From Bacteroidales bacterium (GTDB lineage: Bacteria; Bacteroidota; Bacteroidia; Bacteroidales; UBA1715), in the NCBI GenBank assembly GCA_031286165.1, contig JAITUU010000038.1:1-54636 (forward strand): a stretch of 54,636 bases of DNA. Direction: 5' to 3'. The stretch's first letter is position 1, and every line of letters begins with the position of its first letter. The notes beneath the pieces are model-generated. The model was given only the letters and a program-made list of their open reading frames with translations. It searched no databases and was not told where the DNA came from. Position numbers and translations under genes: made by a program. Of this stretch, positions 47,917-54,636 are shown piece by piece.

Positions 47917-50900
47917 ATGAAAAGAGTTGTACGTTCATTGTGCGGCATTGTTGCCGTATCATTCGTGTGTGTTTCTGTGCACGCACAAACTTGTACTATT
48001 TCTACAAACACTATTATTCAGGAGGGAGAAGTGCGAGAATGTAGTAGTTTGAAAATCAACCCCGGAATTACCCTTACGGTAAATGGCACGCTCTCGCTCC
48101 CGCAAGGTTTTTCTATGAATAGTGGTACGCTCAAAATCAATCCTTCGGGCGTGGTACACATTCAAGGCGAATTTTTGTTGAGCACCGGAAATAATAGTGA
48201 TAATCCGCACAAAGTTGAGGTAATTAATGATGGGCTTTTGGAATTGTGGGGAAATGCACAAAAAGGTCGTTTTGAAATGCGACCTTTTTTAACAGGTGAT
48301 TTTCGCCCCTACGATGCCGCAGGTTCGCTCTATTTTACCAATAATGGGACTTTCAATATAAAAGATTGCGAATTTATAGTAGGAAAAGGACAAAGTGATT
48401 GTTCGATAGGTGGCGCATTTTTTTATAATGAAGCCGGTGCACGCATATATATAGATAATAAAAACTATCCTTCGCGTCAAGTGTGGATAGGTGGTAAAAA
48501 AGGTGCTGCCGATGATGTGGCTATTGGTAATGAAAAAATTGGTAGTGGTACTGCAAAAAAACATGCTACCGAACAACAAGCAGCAAATGCGCCTTATTCT
48601 CAAAGTCAATTTTATTTGTTTTTGAATGAAGGTAGCCAATTTATAGTGAAAAATACCGATGCCAATATGAAATTTTGCCAACCCGGCAATATGATACATG
48701 GTATTGAAGGAGAATTTTTTGTGTATGATGCCAATATGAATGTATCGTTTGGCAGTGGTTCCGGAGGTCAAACTCCTACAATCGCTAAAAATGGCGGTGT
48801 ATATGTGTTCGATACCACTCCTTCCGACCATGACCAGAAGGGAATTATGAAAATAGATGCCGGTGGTGGAGATATGCAGTGGAATGTGTATGGAAAAATG
48901 TATTCCACCGGTTTGGAGGCTAAAAATCCGTTGAGTTCCGGTTCCAATCAAATCAATGTAAAAGCAGGTTCCACAGTATTTATAGGCAATGTGGGCGCAA
49001 ATGCACCGAGCGAGAATTATAAAGTACATGTGGAAAACGATGGCGATTTGTTTTATTGCGGCAATTATTCCGGCGGCGGCGACATGATAGGTTGGGTGGA
49101 CCAGGGAGGTCGCTTGTATTACGCCCAAAATTATTACGATTGGAATTGGCATCATACCAGCGAAGTGAAACCGAACGAGTTTAAAAAATTGTATGATGGT
49201 CCGCTTATGGGCAATTGGCGCATTAATGCTGATAGCACGCAACTTACCAATGTTGTAACCGGCAAAATACTTCCGCTGCAAAGCGCGGCAAATGGTGCGG
49301 AAGCCTACTTTACCATAGACCCAAAACCCGATAACAATGGTGTGAATGTAAATATATACACGCCGCAAGGAGCCGGACATCAAGCCATAGCCGAATATTG
49401 CATAGTGGATAGCCCTTGGTATATAAGCGGTACCACACTTACCAACGGAACCACCATGTATTCCAACGTACAAAGCGGCACAAATCCTTACTACGTAAAA
49501 AATACCACTACCGGAAAAGCCGACATTTATACATGGAAAACTGAAGGATATTCACAAACGAACGTTGATATAGTAGTAAGTGATTATACAATGACAAATA
49601 ATGTACTTAAAAATAATGTAACCGGCGAAACGTGGAATGCTTATGTGAATAATCAAACACCGCATTATAAAATAAAACCTGACGGAAAGGTTGAGATTTA
49701 TAAAATAAATACTACTACGGTAGCCCAACTTTTACAGAAAAATAAAGGAGGAAAGTTTTCAGAAGAGCGAAATTGGGGTGTATCTCCGTATGTTTTGGTA
49801 CATACAGGAGGAGAAGCAGTGCCATTTGCAAATTACGCTCAAATGCACCAATGTCCTGCAATAAATTCGAGTCAAAATCCTGAGAAGTTGTGTTACGTAG
49901 ATAATGGGACTTATTATACATTTAAGCAACAAGTGAATGGGCAACTGATAGAACTTACAAGCGGTTCTACCACTACCTACACTCCCGTATTGGATAGAAC
50001 AGTTTCCCTCGCTACCGATTGGCAAATTGTGGGAAATGTATTAACCAAAACCAGTACAGGAGAAACATATCAAACAAATGCAAATAAACCTACTTCTACA
50101 AGTAATTATTATACTGCTCGCACCGGTGGTGCTACTATTTATACGTATTTGCCGGCAGGTTATGTAAAAACCGAAGAACAACCTATTCGCAGTGATTGGC
50201 AAATAGTGGCAAATCAATTAAAAAATACTGTAACGGGTGAAACATACAATACTATCAATGCAGGAACGAGAAACGATTATTACTCTGTGGTAAATTCCGG
50301 TCCCGGTGCTGCGTGCAATAAAACGGCTACCGTGTGGAAATACAGTGATATTTCTTTCAGCAAAGAATCGCTTTTGGTAGTAACTTCGGGTTGGTATTTC
50401 GATGGCACTACCTTGAAGAATCTCTACGACCTTAAAATTCCGTATTTTGATAAAACTACCGGTATTCCGCAAACCGGTCAAACTGAACAAATACGAGATT
50501 ATAGTAACAATGAGGGTAAGCAGGTTTTAAAAACAGTATTGAAGTATGAAAAATATATTGAGAATGGAGTGGAAAAAGTACGAGTTCTTTCTGAAATAGA
50601 TGATTTTTATCTTCATACCGGTTCTACTATGAGTAATATGGCACAATGGGGAGTATTTACCGCCGACCAATGTGAAAGTAAATTTTTAACCGATAATGTG
50701 CCGCCGCTTTTTACCGGATTTTTACCGGTGCAACTTACTTCTTTTGCTGCTGTGGTGCAAGCAGGCGGTGGAGCGCGAGTGCAGTGGGCTACGCAGAGTG
50801 AAACCAATAACGATTATTTTACCCTCTATCGTTCCTACGATGGCGTGGTGTTCTATGCCATAGCAACGCTTGCCGGAGCAGGTACTACCACCACACCGCA

Positions 50901-51273
50901 AACATATTCGTTTGGCGATAATGCCATAATTCCAAATATTGCCTACTACAAACTTGGGCAAACCGACTACAACGGTAAAGAAACCATGACTAACATAATT
51001 GCTGTACGTGCTACAAATTTACCAACATTTGAAATTGAAAAACTGCAACATACCGGCAATGGTAATTATTCTATAACGTTGCTTTTTCCTGATAGTGAAG
51101 GCGAAAATACAGTGGTAATGTATAACGTAAATGGCGTACAAGTGGCGCACTATACCGTTGCGCAAGGAAGCGTGGTGAGCGAAGTGCAACTCCATGCCGC
51201 AAGCGGAGCCTATATTATAGAACACACCTGCGGTGCACGCAAATCGGTAAAAAAGATAACACTCAGTAAATAG
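47917..51273 (+). CDS. Large secreted protein with novel repeats and T9SS type A sorting domain
   Basis: An 1118-residue protein with a signal peptide ending VSVHAQ. Residues of about 25-400 form a solenoid-like beta region (GITLTVNGTLSLPQGFSMNS, LKINPSGVVHIQGEFLLS), the pattern of filamentous-haemagglutinin-like helices. From residue about 430 to 850 are six degenerate repeats with a WxI/WYxxxxTLTN opening and often TGETY (starts near 431, 500, 555, 700, 758, 824). I know no family for them. After PVQLTSFAAVVQ (about 936) comes an FN3-like domain common in T9SS cargo (WATQSETNNDYFTLYRSYDG). The tail (YNVNGVQVAHYTV ... KKITLSK) is the type A signal. A structural surface role is likely. Confidence 0.87.
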   Translation: MKRVVRSLCGIVAVSFVCVSVHAQTCTISTNTIIQEGEVRECSSLKINPGITLTVNGTLSLPQGFSMNSGTLKINPSGVVHIQGEFLLSTGNNSDNPHKVEVINDGLLELWGNAQKGRFEMRPFLTGDFRPYDAAGSLYFTNNGTFNIKDCEFIVGKGQSDCSIGGAFFYNEAGARIYIDNKNYPSRQVWIGGKKGAADDVAIGNEKIGSGTAKKHATEQQAANAPYSQSQFYLFLNEGSQFIVKNTDANMKFCQPGNMIHGIEGEFFVYDANMNVSFGSGSGGQTPTIAKNGGVYVFDTTPSDHDQKGIMKIDAGGGDMQWNVYGKMYSTGLEAKNPLSSGSNQINVKAGSTVFIGNVGANAPSENYKVHVENDGDLFYCGNYSGGGDMIGWVDQGGRLYYAQNYYDWNWHHTSEVKPNEFKKLYDGPLMGNWRINADSTQLTNVVTGKILPLQSAANGAEAYFTIDPKPDNNGVNVNIYTPQGAGHQAIAEYCIVDSPWYISGTTLTNGTTMYSNVQSGTNPYYVKNTTTGKADIYTWKTEGYSQTNVDIVVSDYTMTNNVLKNNVTGETWNAYVNNQTPHYKIKPDGKVEIYKINTTTVAQLLQKNKGGKFSEERNWGVSPYVLVHTGGEAVPFANYAQMHQCPAINSSQNPEKLCYVDNGTYYTFKQQVNGQLIELTSGSTTTYTPVLDRTVSLATDWQIVGNVLTKTSTGETYQTNANKPTSTSNYYTARTGGATIYTYLPAGYVKTEEQPIRSDWQIVANQLKNTVTGETYNTINAGTRNDYYSVVNSGPGAACNKTATVWKYSDISFSKESLLVVTSGWYFDGTTLKNLYDLKIPYFDKTTGIPQTGQTEQIRDYSNNEGKQVLKTVLKYEKYIENGVEKVRVLSEIDDFYLHTGSTMSNMAQWGVFTADQCESKFLTDNVPPLFTGFLPVQLTSFAAVVQAGGGARVQWATQSETNNDYFTLYRSYDGVVFYAIATLAGAGTTTTPQTYSFGDNAIIPNIAYYKLGQTDYNGKETMTNIIAVRATNLPTFEIEKLQHTGNGNYSITLLFPDSEGENTVVMYNVNGVQVAHYTVAQGSVVSEVQLHAASGAYIIEHTCGARKSVKKITLSK

Positions 51274-51430
51274 TTGTTAGCTATTCGTTGTTAGACACAA
51301 GGCATAAGACACAAAAAAATCGTGCGCATGCTGTTCGTGTGATGTTTTCTATTCATTACATGACGAAAACTATGTAATAATATGACGAAATTGTGTGTGT
51401 GAAGGAGTACAACATACGGTTTTTTTATCT

Positions 51431-51438
51431 TACTTTTG
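51431..51438 (+). promoter_or_regulatory. -7 element upstream of the beta-helix exoprotein
   Basis: TACTTTTG matches TAnnTTTG, 52 bases before the ATG at 51491. No TTG is found at the usual -33 distance. The preceding 150 bases hold degenerate TTGTTAG and AGACACAAG repeats. Confidence 0.4.
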
Positions 51439-51490
51439 TAAGATTGTGTCAAAAGTGCAATACAACACCCACCTATAAAAACCCCAAATT

Positions 51491-54400
51491 ATGAACGCAT
51501 TTCTACACCAATGCCTACATTCGGCACACACCGCCGACTGTGCAAAAAAATCTCTTTTTACAAGAGCAATTACTATTCTCCTCTTAGCCCTTTTTGCCCT
51601 GCCTGCCTTTGCGGGCACTATTTATGTGGCTACGGACGGCAATGATAATACCGGAGACGGCAGTTCTTCCAAGCCCTACCGCACAATCGCAAAAGCCGCA
51701 AGCGTGGTAACTGCCGGAACTACCGTGCTGGTGCGTGCCGGAACTTACGTGGAGGAAAATATTCAACCAAAGGTGTCGGGCGCGGACGGCAATATGATAG
51801 TGTTCAAACCGGCTCCGGGTGCCGCCGGATTGGTGATTATAAAACACAACGATACCTTTACCGGCTCCACTGTTACCCAAGCGGTGAAAGACAAATGGCT
51901 CGCCGACAACGGCTGGACTGCGGCGCAAACAACCCATTATACCAACGAAGGCATAGAGTATTCCATTGCCGATAGGGCGAATAAATTGACGGACGTGTTC
52001 AACCTCTTCGGGCGCAATTATATTTGGATTGAAGGATTTATTTTTCGCGATTACAAGTATGCGCGAAACACTATCAATATCAATGGTACGGGCAATGTGG
52101 TTATCAACTGTTCGTTTGTCAATTTGGGTTGCGTGTATAATTCCAAATGGCATTGGACAGGCGGAGGCGTGTATCGCGGCGACTGCACGGTGCCGGTGGA
52201 GGGAACGTTGAATGCCGTGCGCAACTGCTATTTTCAAAGCGTGTATGGCGAAACCATGAGTTACGATGGCTATGCCAAAGACAATATCATCACCGAAAAT
52301 ACCTTTATTGGGGCTATCGGCAAAAATGGCGATGCCGGCGGTTCAGAATCTTCTACGCTGGGCGGACGTTTCGAGAATAACCTCAACAATGCCTTTGCCT
52401 TCAACTACTCCGGAGGTTCGGTCAATGGCGGCACAATATGGTTGGACGTGTGCGTGAACGATTTTACCGCCGTGCGAAATGTGGCGCACAATACCGCCTA
52501 TTTTTTCTTTAACGAATCGGGCTGTACGCGAAATTGGGCGTATGAAAACATAGTGTACAACAAACCGCGCGGGGCAAACAACCGTATGCCTTCCGATGCG
52601 AATTTCTTTACCGATTTTCCGGCGCAGCACATCAACACAGGGCTTTATACCGCATTTTGGGACACCGGCTCTACATGGGATGCTCGCTGGGTGGGCAATG
52701 TTACTTACAATCTGCGCGAGGGTATCAACGTAGAGCGTTCGTGGCGCGATGAGGTGCGCAATAATATTGGCTACGAAGACAATAACACCCAACATTCGGG
52801 CGAAACACTCGGTTTGCGCATTTTTGAAACCTCAGTCGTGGGTTTTCACAACCTTCACGCGCTGGATTTGAAAGGCGGCGGTCCGCAAATTATTAAAAAC
52901 AATTTGTGGTATTCTACCAAAAAAGCGAATTTTGTGCGCTATATGTACCCTACCCAACAGGCAACTACGGTAGCGAATTTCAATAAACTTATCAACTCGA
53001 CTTCCGAACTTGGCGTGGACCCATTGTTTGAAGACGTATCGAAATACGATTTCCGCTTGAAATCGGGAAGTCCTGCCAAAGGCACCGGCTACAACGGCGT
53101 GGACAGAGGTGCGTATATGGTATATCCCAAAACCGATGTGGGTTACAACAAAAATCTCGGATTGATAGAAGACATAAATGCCTATTTCGGTAAATTGAAT
53201 ACCTCTATAAAACCAAACAAAACGGCTACGATTGAAGTGAAGTTGACTAAAAATGCCACGAAATCAATGACGTTCAAAATTGAACCCGTAGCCGGCGATG
53301 CGCGATTGGGTACCGATTTTCGTTTGAGCACGCAAACCGTAACATTTGCCGCAGGCGAACGCTCAAAATCAATCACGCTCGAAGCCTTGCAACCAAATTC
53401 GTTGGACGAAATTGACCAACTCGTGGTACTTCGCATTGTTCCGGTGAGCGGTTCTACTTCGCTCAACGAAGTGGGAGGTATGAATATTCACTTGGTGAAA
53501 ATAATCCGCGTAACCAAATACAGCGTAACCCTCAACGACATAGGCGATTCTATGGGAAAATCCATTGTGATGTATTTCTCACCGGGCGAAACCGTTACCA
53601 TTGATGCCAAAACTCGCCCGAACTACACCTTCTCGAAATGGAACACCGGCTATCACTATGTGAAAACACCGGTGGCAAGCGTGAACAGCGCACGCACCAC
53701 CTTCACCATGCCCGAATATAACGTAACACTGCAAGCATTGTGGACATTAAACGGTACAAAAGTGAATGTTACCGGAATTTCGGTAAATCCTACCACGCTT
53801 TCGTTAGTTGCCGGCGCAACGCACACCGTAACTTCAACTATTCAACCAAGCAACGCCACCGACCAAGCCGTGTTGTGGACATCGAGCAATCCGCTGGTGG
53901 CAACCGTGAGCAGTACCGGCGTTGTTACCGCAGTGGGAGCAGGTACGGCAGATATTAAAGTAACCGCGCTTGACAGCAAATACGGCAACAACCAATACCG
54001 CACCGCCACCTGCAAAGTTACCGTTACCGGCACCTACACCCCGCCGCCTGTGGCGGAAACCATGCGCACGGACGGATATTACACCATTAAAAACGTGAAC
54101 AGCAACCGCTATTTGGTAGTGGCAGGCACCATAGCAAGCGGAGCCAATGTGGAACAAGGAGCAACCGCTCACAATAACGCCGCGAGTGCCATGTGGAAAC
54201 TCACCGATGCGGGCAGCGGTTATTATGTTCTGCGCCCACAGAGCAATGAAAACCTTGCCATTGACGTATATGGCGCAGTAGCCGATAACGATGCCAATAT
54301 CAATTTGTGGACCTACAACGGCAATAGCAATCAGCAATATAAATTCGTGAAAGTGTCGGACGGCGTTTACACCATTCGCACCAAAATTTCAAACGATGCC

Positions 54401-54636
54401 TCGTGCTTAGACGTAGCCAACGCCTCCACCGCACAGGGCGGAAATGTGTTGCAATGGACAAGCACCGGCGGCACCAACCAGCAGTGGATTATAGAGTGGC
54501 ATGAAAGTATTGCGGCACTTACCGGCACGGCAACCATTAGCAACACCGCGCCGCGTATAGGTGATGTGCTTACTGCGAGCCTTGCAAGCGGCAACAATAC
54601 CGGCACGCTGAGTTATGTGTGGAAAGTGGGCGGTAC
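51491..54636 (+). CDS. Multidomain secreted parallel beta-helix protein (Calx-beta, Big_2, ricin-type lectin), 3' end beyond the window
   Basis: The frame is open from the ATG at 51491 to the window edge, at least 1048 codons. A long signal peptide (hydrophobic core ITILLLALFALPAFA) is followed by a right-handed beta-helix that starts YVATDGNDNTGDGSSSKPYR and TIAKAASVV, as in pectate-lyase-like and DUF1565 proteins, to about residue 545. Then come a Calx-beta-like domain (FRLSTQTVTFAAGERSKSIT), a Listeria-Bacteroides-type repeat (FSKWNTGYHY, FTMPEYNVTLQALW), a Big_2 domain (VTGISVNPTTLSLVAG, AVLWTSSNPLVATVSSTG) and a ricin-type lectin domain with QxW motifs (NQQYKFV, NQQWIIEW). The last residues begin an Ig-like domain. 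It probably binds and may cleave polysaccharide; the catalytic class is not readable. Confidence 0.88.
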   Translation, partial: MNAFLHQCLHSAHTADCAKKSLFTRAITILLLALFALPAFAGTIYVATDGNDNTGDGSSSKPYRTIAKAASVVTAGTTVLVRAGTYVEENIQPKVSGADGNMIVFKPAPGAAGLVIIKHNDTFTGSTVTQAVKDKWLADNGWTAAQTTHYTNEGIEYSIADRANKLTDVFNLFGRNYIWIEGFIFRDYKYARNTININGTGNVVINCSFVNLGCVYNSKWHWTGGGVYRGDCTVPVEGTLNAVRNCYFQSVYGETMSYDGYAKDNIITENTFIGAIGKNGDAGGSESSTLGGRFENNLNNAFAFNYSGGSVNGGTIWLDVCVNDFTAVRNVAHNTAYFFFNESGCTRNWAYENIVYNKPRGANNRMPSDANFFTDFPAQHINTGLYTAFWDTGSTWDARWVGNVTYNLREGINVERSWRDEVRNNIGYEDNNTQHSGETLGLRIFETSVVGFHNLHALDLKGGGPQIIKNNLWYSTKKANFVRYMYPTQQATTVANFNKLINSTSELGVDPLFEDVSKYDFRLKSGSPAKGTGYNGVDRGAYMVYPKTDVGYNKNLGLIEDINAYFGKLNTSIKPNKTATIEVKLTKNATKSMTFKIEPVAGDARLGTDFRLSTQTVTFAAGERSKSITLEALQPNSLDEIDQLVVLRIVPVSGSTSLNEVGGMNIHLVKIIRVTKYSVTLNDIGDSMGKSIVMYFSPGETVTIDAKTRPNYTFSKWNTGYHYVKTPVASVNSARTTFTMPEYNVTLQALWTLNGTKVNVTGISVNPTTLSLVAGATHTVTSTIQPSNATDQAVLWTSSNPLVATVSSTGVVTAVGAGTADIKVTALDSKYGNNQYRTATCKVTVTGTYTPPPVAETMRTDGYYTIKNVNSNRYLVVAGTIASGANVEQGATAHNNAASAMWKLTDAGSGYYVLRPQSNENLAIDVYGAVADNDANINLWTYNGNSNQQYKFVKVSDGVYTIRTKISNDASCLDVANASTAQGGNVLQWTSTGGTNQQWIIEWHESIAALTGTATISNTAPRIGDVLTASLASGNNTGTLSYVWKVGG

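Noticed and set aside
48289..49473. 394-codon open frame on the minus strand
   Set aside because: It lies wholly inside the 1118-residue secreted protein gene, which has a promoter, signal peptide and sorting domain. The antisense product has no recognisable domain and an odd Ile/His/Tyr-rich composition that mirrors the sense codons.
51584..52237. 217-codon open frame on the minus strand
   Set aside because: Antisense to the beta-helix exoprotein; the sense frame is open for more than 1000 codons with clear domains.

Overview
The window comes from a member of the Bacteroidota. Exported proteins end in type IX secretion (T9SS) sorting domains of both type A and type B. There is a TonB-dependent receptor with an N-terminal carboxypeptidase-regulatory-like domain, a BspA-like/FISUMP surface protein, and many upstream regions carry the Bacteroidetes -7 element TAnnTTTG instead of a classical -10. 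Shine-Dalgarno sites are weak or absent. An order- or genus-level name cannot be supported from the sequence. No rRNA, tRNA, CRISPR array, intact insertion sequence or complete prophage was recognised.

Layout. 1-315 is the tail of a T9SS type B cargo protein. 318-12537 is a long run of minus-strand genes, read from high to low coordinates: sufC-sufD, a TonB-dependent receptor, a TlpA-like thioredoxin, a subtilisin-like exoprotease, a secreted protein, an SpoU/TrmH rRNA methyltransferase, a TolC-type channel and an MFS exporter. 12744-14502 holds pstC-pstA on the plus strand. 14570-20253 is a compact five-gene tetrapyrrole operon (HemC'-CobA-HemD fusion, HemB, Met8-like, short HemA, HemL) that leads from glutamyl-tRNA to siroheme without heme-branch genes. 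20312-25224 holds an outer-membrane beta-barrel-like protein, dgt, and a GltB-like protein that is only the amidotransferase half. 25225-31593 runs from cca to pheT and encloses a small AT-rich accessory segment: a YhcG/DUF1016 nuclease, a membrane protein with an in-frame 12-bp tandem repeat, a 69-residue XRE regulator and a long imperfect palindrome. 31911-36228 is a two-gene surface-protein unit. 36383-41205 holds a rhomboid protease, rpoN, two envelope proteins and a dapF-like gene. 41367-45636 holds an SPFH protein, a PASTA protein and a T9SS cargo. 45662-54636 holds an asparagine-synthetase homologue with a degenerate glutaminase site and two large secreted proteins, the last running off the window.

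How the genes work together. The tetrapyrrole operon is the most coherent unit. Its junctions are tight (ATGA and TAATG overlaps), it has one well-formed promoter (TTG-N20-TACTTTTG) with a dyad in the spacer, and two of its enzymes are shortened by loss of C-terminal domains. Several other enzymes keep their fold but lack a residue or domain that the textbook reaction needs: GltB has no FMN half, the AsnB homologue has Ser in place of Cys2, and the DapF homologue has Ser in place of the second catalytic Cys. The T9SS cargos, the TonB receptor and the TolC/MFS pair give a picture of an organism with a busy outer surface. Intergenic spaces hold efficient bidirectional hairpin terminators, REP-like palindromes, and degenerate short tandem repeats that recur at many gene borders.
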